Source: MRBY01 sp943371005 (GTDB lineage: Bacteria; Cyanobacteriota; Cyanobacteriia; Cyanobacteriales; MRBY01). Taken from it: a stretch of 64,000 nucleotides of DNA. Location: NCBI GenBank assembly GCA_943371005.1, contig CALRTB020000004.1, positions 62,001 through 126,000 on the forward strand, in the 5' to 3' direction. Both the position numbers and the translations under genes were made by a program. The notes below the pieces were generated by a model. It was not told the origin of the DNA and searched no databases. It saw only the letters and a program-made list of their open reading frames with translations. The number at the start of each line of letters is the position of its first letter. Position 1 is the first letter of the stretch. Positions 35,280-43,660 of this stretch are shown one piece after another.

Positions 35280-36107
35280 TTAACGGCGACGGCGCACAAT
35301 CAAAGAGCTACTTTGCTTCTTCTTCTTGCGAGTCTTCTTACCGAGGGCAGGTTTACCCCAAGGCGTCACAGGGCCACTGCGACCGATGGGTGCTCTACCC
35401 TCACCACCACCATGGGGGTGATCTACCGGGTTCATAACACTACCGCGGACTTGGGGCCGACGTCCCAGGTGACGGGTTCTCCCCGCTTTCCCGAGCTTCA
35501 AGTTCCGAGCTTCGGCATTGCCCACTTTACCGATGGTGGCATAGCATTCTTTGCGAACCATCCGGACTTCCTTCGAAGGCAGCTTAATGGTGACATAATC
35601 ACCTTCTTTCGCAACCAACTGAGCAAAAGCACCCGCAGAACGGACCATCTGGCCACCACGACCGGCATAAAGCTCGATGTTGTGGATTTCAGTACCGAGG
35701 GGGATTTTGTAGAGCGGTAAAGCATTGCCGATTTCGTAGGGCGCTTCTTCCCCAGCGATAATCGTGTCACCGACGCCAAGACCAGCCGGTTGCAGAATGT
35801 AGCGTTTTTCGCCATCTTCATACTGCACTAGGGCAATCCGAGCATTCCGGTTTGGATCGTACTCAATCGCGATCACCTGGGCGGTCATATCCCGCTTATC
35901 ACGGCGAAAATCGATCAAACGATAAAGGCGCTTGTGGCCACCGCCTCGGTGACGACAAGTGATTACACCACGATTGTTACGGCCTTTTTTGCGGTGTTTG
36001 TATTTGGTAAGAGATTTTTCCGGTTTGGATTTGGTAATCTCCGAAAAGTCAGAGACCGTAGCCTGACGAGTTCCCGGAGTATATGGTCTAAATGAACGAA
36101 TACCCAT
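35280..36107 (-). CDS. rplB: 50S ribosomal protein L2
   Basis: Peptidyl-transferase-centre protein, 275 residues: RHRGGGHKRLYRLIDFRRDK, LQPAGLGVGDTI, and the catalytic-region motif RGSVMNPVDHPHGGGEGRAP with the conserved His. The basic tail KKKKQSSSLIVRRRR is present. The start is ATG 36107. Confidence 0.97.
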   Translation of the reverse strand: MGIRSFRPYTPGTRQATVSDFSEITKSKPEKSLTKYKHRKKGRNNRGVITCRHRGGGHKRLYRLIDFRRDKRDMTAQVIAIEYDPNRNARIALVQYEDGEKRYILQPAGLGVGDTIIAGEEAPYEIGNALPLYKIPLGTEIHNIELYAGRGGQMVRSAGAFAQLVAKEGDYVTIKLPSKEVRMVRKECYATIGKVGNAEARNLKLGKAGRTRHLGRRPQVRGSVMNPVDHPHGGGEGRAPIGRSGPVTPWGKPALGKKTRKKKKQSSSLIVRRRR

Positions 36108-36129
36108 GATTTATTCAAGTGAATGACGA

Positions 36130-36453
36130 CTATACTTCTGGGAACAATGTGATTGTATCCCCTTCTGCCAAGGTGATGACTGCCCGCTTGTACTGGGGCT
36201 TAAAGCCCATAAAGCGACCGACACGTTTTTTCTTGCGGGGTGGCCGGCTGGTGTTGACCTTAACAACTTTGACTTCAAACAGGTTTTCAATGGCTGCTTT
36301 GATGTCGGTTTTTGTTGCTTTGAGGGCAACATCAAACACATATTTGTTGTCTTCAAGCAGAATTGTCGCCTTTTCACTAACAATGGGCTTGAGAATTAGA
36401 TCGGCGAGATCGCGAGTTGGCACCCGGCTCGCAGTAGGCATTCTACTAGTCAT
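36130..36453 (-). CDS. rplW: 50S ribosomal protein L23
   Basis: Exit-site docking protein for trigger factor and SRP, 107 residues: ADLILKPIVSEKATILLEDN, YVFDVALKATKTDIKAAIEN and VNTSRPPRKKKRVGRFMGFK. It overlaps the end of rplD by 8 bases. A second ATG four codons in is an alternative start. Confidence 0.96.
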   Translation of the reverse strand: MTSRMPTASRVPTRDLADLILKPIVSEKATILLEDNKYVFDVALKATKTDIKAAIENLFEVKVVKVNTSRPPRKKKRVGRFMGFKPQYKRAVITLAEGDTITLFPEV

Positions 36454-37078
36454 TGTAAACCTCCTGGATTTTAGCCAGTGCTTCGGAGGTGACTACGATT
36501 TTGCCAGCGTTGAGAATATCAAAAATATTCAAACCATCGGCAGGAACCATTTTCACAGAAGCAATGTTGCGGGCAGAGAGATATACGTTGTCAGTCATCT
36601 CAGCAAGTACAAGGAGTACTTTTTCACCGGATGCGACGCCCCAGCGGGTCATGGCGTTGACCAACTCTTTGGTTTTGGGAGCGGCAAATTGCTCGGCAAA
36701 GTTTTCAACGACGATGAGATCTTCATTCCGGCTGTGGAAAGCGGTACGAAGGGCTAAACGACGCTCCTTGCGGTTCATTTTGAGGTTGTATTCCTTGGGT
36801 TTGGGGCCAAAGATTACACCGCCACCTTTCCATAATGGGGAACGGATTGAACCAGCTCTTGCCCGGCCAGTTCCTTTTTGACGCCAAGGTTTGCGGCCAC
36901 CGCCACGGACTTCTGCACGGGTTTTCGTGGAAGAAGTTCCCTGACGCGCGTTATTTAGCTGACGTACAAGGGCGCGGTGGACAATATGTGCGGCATTTTC
37001 TTCTTTGGCAACTTTGAAGTTGAGGTCGGCTTGGCCAACTTCTTCTCCTTGCCAATTTTTTACTGCGCAGTTAACCAT
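36446..37078 (-). CDS. rplD: 50S ribosomal protein L4
   Basis: Tunnel-constriction protein and, in E. coli, autogenous repressor of the S10 operon. The length is 210 residues: TRAEVRGGGRKPWRQKGTGR, ARAGSIRSPLWKGGGVIFGP and LNIFDILNAGKIVVTSEALA. The start is ATG 37078. The long upstream leader before rplC would be the natural place for L4-type control in this operon. Confidence 0.97.
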   Translation of the reverse strand: MVNCAVKNWQGEEVGQADLNFKVAKEENAAHIVHRALVRQLNNARQGTSSTKTRAEVRGGGRKPWRQKGTGRARAGSIRSPLWKGGGVIFGPKPKEYNLKMNRKERRLALRTAFHSRNEDLIVVENFAEQFAAPKTKELVNAMTRWGVASGEKVLLVLAEMTDNVYLSARNIASVKMVPADGLNIFDILNAGKIVVTSEALAKIQEVYND

Positions 37079-37178
37079 AGTGATGAAGTATCGGATTATC
37101 GGTTATCAGCTAATGAAATAAATAAAGTTGTGGTCTTTTATAAAGAGGTTGCAGGTGGCGATCGCCACGCAAGACTAA

Positions 37179-37820
37179 TTATTTTTGGCCCACAATATTG
37201 CTGGGAGCAATACTTAATAAATTGCCGGCTTTGCCAGGAATTGCACCTTTGATCAGCAATAAATTCTTTTCTTCGTCAACGCGAACGACCTCGAGTTGAC
37301 GGACGGTGGTCTTAGTCCCACCATAACGACCCGCCATGCGCTTACCGGGATAAACGCGACCGGGAGTCGTCCCTGCACCGGTAGAACCGGGGAGACGGTG
37401 GTTCTTAGAACCGTGGGTCATGTTGCCTCGCTTAAAGTTATGGCGTTTTTGATAACCAGCGAAACCACGACCAATGGTATTTCCAGAAACATCGACAACT
37501 TGGCCGGCCTCAAAAATAGTCGCAGTGATCGCTTGGCCAAGTTCATAGCCAGAAACGTCATCGAGACGATATTCCTTGAGGTGGCGGAGGGGGGCAGCAT
37601 CCGCTTTCTTGAGATGCCCCAGTTGAGGCTTCGTTAAGTTTTTTTCCTTAACGTCTCCGTAGCCGATTTGCACGGAGGTATAGCCATCTGTTTCGGAGGT
37701 TTTGATTTGGGTGACGGTACAGGGCCCTGCTTGGACAACGGTGACGGGAATCGCAGTTCCAGTTTCGTTATCGAAGATTTGGGTCATACCGAGTTTAGTA
37801 CCGAGGATACCGAGTGACAC
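37179..37820 (-). CDS. rplC: 50S ribosomal protein L3
   Basis: Early 50S assembly protein, 213 residues: LGILGTKLGMTQIFDNETGT, the loop reaching the peptidyl-transferase centre GNMTHGSKNHRLPGSTGAGT, and PGRVYPGKRMAGRYGGTKTT. The start codon is GTG at 37820, with AGAGGT upstream. It is the first gene of the S10-spc-alpha supercluster; rpsJ, first in E. coli, is not here. Confidence 0.97.
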   Translation of the reverse strand: MSLGILGTKLGMTQIFDNETGTAIPVTVVQAGPCTVTQIKTSETDGYTSVQIGYGDVKEKNLTKPQLGHLKKADAAPLRHLKEYRLDDVSGYELGQAITATIFEAGQVVDVSGNTIGRGFAGYQKRHNFKRGNMTHGSKNHRLPGSTGAGTTPGRVYPGKRMAGRYGGTKTTVRQLEVVRVDEEKNLLLIKGAIPGKAGNLLSIAPSNIVGQK

Positions 37821-38412
37821 GGAACAGAGACCTCTATCTACTAATAGACAACATTAAAAGGTGAGTAGAAATAATATGAACCGCTCCCGAGAGAGTTGTG
37901 GTTCTTGTCTTCTACTCTTGGATATTCAGAGTGTTTTATGGCTCTGAAAGATTTTTGCCTACAGGTAGGTGTGCTACGTTTTACCCAAGACTTAAAGCGC
38001 TTGCTTCAGTATCTTGCTGTAACTGCAGGGGAGGGGCTGCCGCTTGGGGCGATCGCCCGAAGGATGTGACCGAAAAATGCAGCCTCAGAGAAGCCTGTTT
38101 TTGTGTTGAACCGATGCGACGAACAAGGGGGCAGGGGTTCTATGTTTCGCCAGGAAACTTCGTATAACTGGTTACATTTAGCCACAAGCGAGCATTATAA
38201 GCGGAGAAAGTGAGCCTTGGCAAGGGGCATATCAGAAAAACATGACAGTTCTTAATTTTTGGGACAGAGCTCGGTGGTTTAGGGGTGATCGTTTAGGGGC
38301 AAAAAGACCAAAGGCGATCGCCAATGTTGTCTACGGTTGAGGCCAGCATAAAGTGTTACGATTGCCACAGAACGAAGAAAAGTGATTATACACAAAAGGA
38401 CAACACGCAATA
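37821..38412. other. Divergent promoter region and long rplC leader
   Basis: 592 bases without a gene separate rplC (minus) from pnp (plus). The supercluster promoter at 38194-38223 gives a leader of roughly 366 nt. On the minus strand the leader can form several hairpins: TTCAGAG / TCTGAA with a loop of about 11 bases, CCTAC / GTAGG, and a larger stem GGCTGC / GCAGCC enclosing an HIP1 site. An 89-codon plus-strand frame here looks accidental. A weak pnp promoter candidate is TTGCCA (38362) with TATACA (38387), at a poor 19-base spacing. Confidence 0.55.
38194..38223 (-). promoter_or_regulatory. Sigma70-type promoter for the S10-spc-alpha supercluster
   Basis: On the minus strand, -35 TTGCCA (38223-38218), an 18-base spacer and a perfect -10 TATAAT (38199-38194). 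The start would be near 38186, leaving about 366 nt before the rplC GTG. Sequence match only. Confidence 0.65.
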
Positions 38413-40557
38413 ATGCAAGAACATATTCAGTCGATTTCTTTCGATGGGCGAGAAATTCGACTAAAAACAGGTTTGTTTGCGCCTCAGGCCGGCGGGTCAG
38501 TTTTAATTGAATCAGGAGATACAGCGGTTTTAGTCAGTGCAACGACAGCCCCTGGTAGACAAGGAATTGACTTTTTACCTTTACTGGTAGATTACGAAGA
38601 ACGGTTATACGCAGCAGGACGAATTCCCGGTGGTTATCTAAGAAGAGAAGGTAGACCTCCAGAACGGGCAACCCTCATTTCGCGCCTCATTGACCGACCA
38701 ATGCGCCCGCTCTTTCCCCAGTGGTTGCGGGATGATATTCAAATCGTCGCCACAACTCTCTCCCTCGATGAAGAAGTACCGCCAGATGTCCTCGCTGTAA
38801 CGGGGGCTTCTGTGGCCACATTGCTTGCAGGCTTACCTTTTTATGGGCCGATGGCCGCCGTCCGGGTTGGTTTAGTGGGGGATGATTTCATCCTCAACCC
38901 TACCTACCGGGAAATGATGAATGGGGACTTAGACCTTGTGGTTGCTGGAACCCCCGACGGTGTGATCATGGTTGAAGCTGGAGCCAATCAGCTGCCAGAA
39001 GCAGACATGATCGAGGCGATTGATTTCGCCTACGAAGCGATCCAAGAGTTGATCGAGGCCCAGCGTTCGCTGATGAAGGAACTCGGCGTTGAAATGGTCA
39101 GTGCTGAACCGCCCGCTAAGGATGAGGAGCTAGAAAAATTCATTGGCGATCGCGCCACCGACAAGATCAAAAAAGTCTTGAGTCAATTTGACCTAGATAA
39201 AAATGGTCGTGATGCAGCCCTCGATGAAATCAAAGCAACAGAAATCATTGAGGCGATCGAAGCGCTGCCAGAGGATGCGCCACTGCGGGTGAAGACCACG
39301 GAAGAACCCAAGCTCATTGACAACACCTTTAAAGCGCTGACGAAAAAGCTGATGCGGAGCCAAATTGTTGAAGATGGGGTCCGGGTTGACGGTCGTAAAT
39401 TAGATCAAGTGCGTCCCATTTCCTGCCGCACGGCTGTGTTACCGAGAGCTGTCCATGGTAGTGGTTTATTTAATCGCGGCTTGACCCAGGTTTTATCCAT
39501 TGCCACCCTTGGGACGCCCGGTGATGCCCAGGAAATGGATGATTTGCATCCCTCCGACGAAAAACGCTACCTGCACCATTACAATTTCCCCCCCTACTCC
39601 GTGGGTGAAACTCGCCCAATGCGATCGCCTGGCCGCCGGGAGATTGGCCACGGTGCCTTAGCCGAACGCGCCCTTTTACCCGTATTGCCGCCGAAGGATG
39701 AATTTCCCTATGTCATTCGGGTCGTCTCTGAAGTCTTATCTTCCAACGGCTCTACCTCCATGGGATCTGTCTGTGGCTCTACCCTGGCTCTGATGGATGC
39801 TGGGGTACCCATTACCAAGCCCGTGAGTGGTGCCGCGATGGGACTAATCAAAGAAGGCAAAGAAGTCCGCATCCTCACCGATATCCAGGGAATTGAAGAC
39901 TTCCTCGGCGACATGGACTTTAAGGTTGCCGGGACGGCGGATGGGATTACTGCCCTCCAGATGGATATGAAGATCACTGGCCTAGCTGTTGAAGTGGTGG
40001 CAGAAGCGATTAAGCAAGCTTTGCCCGCTCGTCTCCATATTCTCGAAAAGATGACTGATGTCATTGCTGAGCCGAAGGAATTGTCCCCAGCCGCTCCCCG
40101 TCTGCTCACCATCAAGATTGATCCCGATTTAATTGGGATGGTCATTGGCCCTGGTGGTAAAACCATTAAGGGGATTACTGAGCAAACCCGCGCTAAAGTA
40201 GATATTGCCGATGACGGTACCGTAACGATCGCCTCCTCTGAATCGGAAAATGCCGAGAAAGCCAAGCGCCTAATCGTAAACATGACCCGCAAGCTCAACG
40301 AAGGGGATGTGTATTTCGGTAAAGTCACCCGTATTATTCAAATCGGTGCTTTTGTGGAAATTATGCCGGGTAAAGAGGGCATGATCCACATTTCACAACT
40401 GGCAGAAGGCCGCGTGGGTAAAGTTGAAGATGAAGTTGCCGTCGGCGATGAAGTGGTGGTTAAAGTGCGCGAAATTGACAACAAAGGACGCATTAACCTC
40501 ACCCGCCTTGGGATTCATCCCGATGAAGCTGCCGCGGCTCGGGTTTCTGCTCAATAG
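38413..40557 (+). CDS. pnp: Polyribonucleotide nucleotidyltransferase (PNPase)
   Basis: Phosphorolytic 3'-5' exoribonuclease; in cyanobacteria it also adds heteropolymeric tails. The length is 714 residues. There are two RNase PH core domains: the first starts at QSISFDGREIRLKTGLFAPQ, and the second contains GSGLFNRGLTQVLS and SNGSTSMGSVCGSTLALMDA. An all-helical linker lies between them, followed by a KH domain with MVIGPGGKTIKGITEQTRAK and an S1 domain with VYFGKVTRIIQIGAFVEIMP. The start is ATG 38413. A decayed copy of its KH-region DNA lies at 42955-43075. Confidence 0.97.
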   Translation: MQEHIQSISFDGREIRLKTGLFAPQAGGSVLIESGDTAVLVSATTAPGRQGIDFLPLLVDYEERLYAAGRIPGGYLRREGRPPERATLISRLIDRPMRPLFPQWLRDDIQIVATTLSLDEEVPPDVLAVTGASVATLLAGLPFYGPMAAVRVGLVGDDFILNPTYREMMNGDLDLVVAGTPDGVIMVEAGANQLPEADMIEAIDFAYEAIQELIEAQRSLMKELGVEMVSAEPPAKDEELEKFIGDRATDKIKKVLSQFDLDKNGRDAALDEIKATEIIEAIEALPEDAPLRVKTTEEPKLIDNTFKALTKKLMRSQIVEDGVRVDGRKLDQVRPISCRTAVLPRAVHGSGLFNRGLTQVLSIATLGTPGDAQEMDDLHPSDEKRYLHHYNFPPYSVGETRPMRSPGRREIGHGALAERALLPVLPPKDEFPYVIRVVSEVLSSNGSTSMGSVCGSTLALMDAGVPITKPVSGAAMGLIKEGKEVRILTDIQGIEDFLGDMDFKVAGTADGITALQMDMKITGLAVEVVAEAIKQALPARLHILEKMTDVIAEPKELSPAAPRLLTIKIDPDLIGMVIGPGGKTIKGITEQTRAKVDIADDGTVTIASSESENAEKAKRLIVNMTRKLNEGDVYFGKVTRIIQIGAFVEIMPGKEGMIHISQLAEGRVGKVEDEVAVGDEVVVKVREIDNKGRINLTRLGIHPDEAAAARVSAQ

Positions 40558-40603
40558 AACCATAAAACATCGCTATTTTTCAGTGTTTTAATTTAACTCA
40601 ACT

Positions 40604-40631
40604 TCCCTCAAGTGACTTGGGGGATTTTTTT
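40604..40631 (+). terminator. Rho-independent terminator of pnp
   Basis: Stem TCCCTCAAG / CTTGGGGGA (one T-G pair) with a 3-base loop, followed by seven T. It lies 46 bases after the pnp stop. A related, diverged version is found at 43152-43174. Confidence 0.9.
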
Positions 40632-41124
40632 GTTTAATGCCATTATTTAATCTTGTAAAAAAGCGATGAATTATAGCGACAACGGCCAGAAGAATGGAAA
40701 AACAGACCGAACTTTTCTCTGGTGAATAATCCCCGGCAAAAGGTTAGGCTTAGACTCCAGGGAACTGTGACTTTCAGGGAGGCTAAATTAGATACAGGTT
40801 GGATTGAGAGAAACTGCCATACTCTAGGGTGATCATCGAGCGCGCCTTCTTAAGTTACTCAGGCTATGGATCGTCCCCACGCAGCACCTCAATTTTCCCA
40901 AACCCCCTTTTCAACGGGTGGCGACTGGGTCGATCTTTTTTTTAATCACATTGTGATTGCGATTTGTGGCTATATGCTTTTTGGCTGGACTGCCCTGGAA
41001 TCCTTCTATATGGTGGTGATCACGGTGTTTAGGGTGGGATATGGAGAAGTAAAACCCCTAGAGACAACACCAGAGAAGCTCTTTACGATTTTTGTCATCT
41101 TAGCGGGACATCGGCGGCCATCAT
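40632..41124. repeat. Duplicated block, left copy (pnp downstream DNA plus channel 5' end)
   Basis: This DNA recurs at about 43175-43660 in the same orientation. The last ~170 bases differ by only four substitutions and one deletion. Homology stops abruptly at about 41124, after CATCGGCGGCCATC, where the left channel copy runs into unrelated AT-rich sequence. The 308-base gap between pnp and the channel fragment belongs to this block and holds no other gene. Confidence 0.85.
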
Positions 41125-41156
41125 TGACTTTAAAAAAAGATCTAGATATGATTTAA
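40866..41156 (+). pseudogene. Truncated potassium channel copy
   Basis: This is the 5' end of the channel gene found intact at 43406, cut off before the RCK domain. Compared with that gene it has an extra C in the run at 40903-40907, one C fewer near 40949 (which restores the frame) and one C fewer near 41107, which throws the frame into HRRPSLTLKKDLDMI. The selectivity filter reads TVFRVGYGE against TVFGVGYGE in the intact gene. It is 96 codons long and almost surely non-functional. Confidence 0.85.
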
Positions 41157-41195
41157 GGCATTATCATTGTGTAAATTAATCAATTAGCTATTGCC

Positions 41196-42953
41196 ATGAA
41201 TGTAAAAAAATTGAGCTTATATATTTTCTTCATCAATTTGATGACTAACTTTTTTGCCGTGGCTGTAGCAAATGAAATTGACGAATCTTTGAGATTTAGA
41301 AGCCCTGCGAATACTGATGTTTTCGATTTAGAAAATAGTGCTGAAATGCTGATTTCAGATGTTGCTGAACAGGAAAAAACGGCAACAGAAAATCAAGTTA
41401 TTGAATATTCAACTAGTCCTTTTGAATCCGAATTTCTAGAACCTGAAACTATAGAATCAACGATTACATTGCCTTCAGGGGTTCTTGATCTTAGTTCTGG
41501 ATTTATTGTCTATCCGACTGGTTCAGAATCCACTGGTGTAGGACTACAAGTATATTATGGTTCTCTTGAATATGGCATTACAGATAGATTGCAAATAGGT
41601 TCAGATATCTCATATTTTGATGATATTTTAGGTGATAAATTTAATGGAGAAAGCACTAATCTGACTTTTTCATCTGTAGCACCTAATGTTAAATACAAAT
41701 TGATCGAAGAGCCTTCCTACAGTCTTGGTATTGTTGGGTCTCTTGAATGGATACGAGTCCGTTCCGAAAATGGTTTATTCAGTGAACGAGGTATTTCTGC
41801 CCGTCAAGAAGATAATGTTCTGGCTGGTACTATTCAATTACCAGTGACATATAATATTGCTGAAAATGCTCAGTGGCATGCAGTGGCTGGAGCAACGATT
41901 TTCCCTGACACTGTTAATGGAGGGGATTTTTATGGTACTTTTTTTAATGTTGGTACAGGAATAACTCTTCAATTAAGCGAAAGATTTGGTTTGCTAGCGG
42001 ATATTAATTTTCCGATTAGTTCTTCTGGTGGTAACAGTGTCAAGACGAATGGTGATATCAGCAAAAAAATGGTTTGGAATGCTGGTTTCAGTTATCTCCA
42101 TAGTCCAAACCTAGCTTTAGATTTTTCAGTTACTAACCGTTTAGGTACTACACCAGCAACTAAGTTATTAACCTTTTTACCCAATGGTGATGAAATAGGA
42201 GCTCAATTTAAACTCAGATATATTCCTGATCTTGCTCAAAGCTATCGGGGACATTTTGGAGACAGTCCTTTCCCACCTATGAGCTACCGAGAGAAACAAT
42301 TACTATTTGATGGGATTGTTCTTAGTAGTCCTACTACTGTGCGGAGAGGAACATTTCTTGTTGATGGTGGAATTACTGCTGATGGTGATAGTGGTGATAT
42401 ACAGCTTGGTTTTGGGCTCAGTGATACTGCTCAAATAGAATTTCTAGCTTCGCAATTAGCCGAGAATGATCAACCGTTACAAAATAATTTCAAATCTGGT
42501 GTTGCGACTAAACTTAATTTTTTGAACCAGGCCCAAGGTGATCCCTTTTCCTTAGGTACTAGAATTGGACTAATATTCCAAGATGGTACCGATTCCTTTT
42601 TGGGAGAGCTATCTTTTGGTTATTCTCCCAACGATACAATTAGTTTTACGTTAAATCCGAAGGTCGCATTCTTTTCTGACGAGAGCATTGTTGGTACGGG
42701 TTTAGGAGTTAATCTACAAGTATCTCCCGGACTACAGTTAATTGGCGAAGTGACTCCTATGGTAAGTAATGATCCCATTGTTTGGGCCGCAGGTGCACGT
42801 TATCTATTTCCTAAGTCTAATTTTGGTTTGGGAGTTTATGGTACGAATGCCGCAGGAAAAGGAAATGTTGGCAGTTTAATTCGTCAATCTGATGATGATG
42901 TGAGCGTTGGTTTTAATTTAACGTGGTTATTAGGTGGTGATAGAAGCTATTAA
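41196..42953 (+). CDS. Putative outer-membrane beta-barrel protein, unknown family
   Basis: This is a 585-residue exported protein. A signal peptide with cleavage after AVA (residue 25) is followed by an acidic low-complexity stretch (30-85), then a long run of alternating amphipathic strands with aromatic girdles: GVGLQVYYGSLEYGITDRLQ, APNVKYKL, GTGITLQLSERFGLLADINF and SVGFNLTWLLGGDRSY at the end. It could be a barrel or transporter-like surface protein, but I do not recognise a family. The DNA is clearly more AT-rich than its neighbours, and I see no GCGATCGC in it, unlike nearly all flanking genes. It sits exactly between the two copies of a duplicated block, so acquisition by transfer is likely. 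Confidence 0.8.
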   Translation: MNVKKLSLYIFFINLMTNFFAVAVANEIDESLRFRSPANTDVFDLENSAEMLISDVAEQEKTATENQVIEYSTSPFESEFLEPETIESTITLPSGVLDLSSGFIVYPTGSESTGVGLQVYYGSLEYGITDRLQIGSDISYFDDILGDKFNGESTNLTFSSVAPNVKYKLIEEPSYSLGIVGSLEWIRVRSENGLFSERGISARQEDNVLAGTIQLPVTYNIAENAQWHAVAGATIFPDTVNGGDFYGTFFNVGTGITLQLSERFGLLADINFPISSSGGNSVKTNGDISKKMVWNAGFSYLHSPNLALDFSVTNRLGTTPATKLLTFLPNGDEIGAQFKLRYIPDLAQSYRGHFGDSPFPPMSYREKQLLFDGIVLSSPTTVRRGTFLVDGGITADGDSGDIQLGFGLSDTAQIEFLASQLAENDQPLQNNFKSGVATKLNFLNQAQGDPFSLGTRIGLIFQDGTDSFLGELSFGYSPNDTISFTLNPKVAFFSDESIVGTGLGVNLQVSPGLQLIGEVTPMVSNDPIVWAAGARYLFPKSNFGLGVYGTNAAGKGNVGSLIRQSDDDVSVGFNLTWLLGGDRSY

Positions 42954-42954
42954 A

Positions 42955-43075
42955 TAAGTTTTACAAGCTCGTCTTTATATCCTTAAAAAAATGACTGATG
43001 TCATTGCTGAACTGAAGAAATTTTTCCCGGTGACTCTCATTTGTCTACCATCAAAATTGATCCTAACCTCCTACA
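42955..43075 (+). pseudogene. Decayed fragment of pnp
   Basis: Right after the barrel gene's stop the DNA matches pnp around 40015-40130, the part encoding HILEKMTDVIAEPKELSPAA. An uninterrupted identical stretch is ATGACTGATGTCATTGCTGA. Substitutions then accumulate, and the match fades after ATCAAAATTGATCCTAAC. It carries no intact frame. It shows that the duplicated block reached back into pnp. Confidence 0.8.
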
Positions 43076-43151
43076 TTCCATCCTCTGATCTTCTTTGCGG
43101 CATGTAGGATAAAATGTCACTACTGCTAGGTGGTTTGATTGTGTTTCATTT

Positions 43152-43174
43152 CTCTCAGGTATGGGAGTTTTTTT
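43152..43174 (+). terminator. Terminator downstream of the inserted barrel gene
   Basis: A 5-bp stem CTCTC / GGGAG (one T-G pair) with a 6-base loop is followed by seven T. It is the diverged counterpart of the pnp terminator and now could end transcripts of the barrel gene. Confidence 0.65.
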
Positions 43175-43660
43175 GTTTAACGCTATTATTTAGCCTCGTA
43201 AAAAGACGATGAATTATAGCGACAATGACCAGATGAATAGATAAATAGATCGAATTTTTCTAGGGTAAAAAATTTCCAGTAAAAGGTTAGGCTTAGACCT
43301 CAGAAAACTGTAATTTTCAGGGAAGCTAAATTAGATACAAGCTAGATTGCTAGAAACTGCCATACTCTAGGGTGATCATCGAGCGCGCCTTAAGTTACTC
43401 AGGGTATGGATCGTCCCCACGCAGCACCTCAATTTTCCCAAACCCCTTTTCAACGGGTCGCAACTGGGTCGATCTTTTTTTTAATCACCATTGTGATTGC
43501 GATTTGTGGCTATATGCTTTTTGGCTGGACTGCCCTGGAATCCTTTTATATGGTGGTGATCACGGTGTTTGGGGTGGGATATGGAGAAGTAAAACCCCTA
43601 GAAACAACACCGGAGAAGCTCTTTACGATTTTTGTCATCTTAGCCGGGACATCGGCGGCC
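43175..43660. repeat. Duplicated block, right copy
   Basis: Counterpart of 40632-41124 in the same orientation. It continues without a break into the full-length channel gene, so for the channel this is the original end of the duplication. Confidence 0.85.

Larger units (their letters stand above)
42954..43405. other. Intergenic region of the right duplicated copy
   Basis: The 452 bases before the intact channel gene are made of the decayed pnp fragment, a stretch with no counterpart that I can see, a terminator-like hairpin at 43152-43174, and from about 43175 the copy of the pnp downstream DNA. No complete gene is present. Confidence 0.7.

Noticed and set aside
37898..38167. 89-codon plus-strand reading frame in the rplC leader
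   Set aside because: It lies antisense to the ribosomal leader, has no ribosome binding site and an unconvincing Cys/Arg-rich product.
38362..38392. Promoter for pnp (TTGCCA / TATACA)
   Set aside because: The 19-base spacing is poor and the start would fall only about 14 bases before the ATG; noted in the intergenic entry but not called as a feature.
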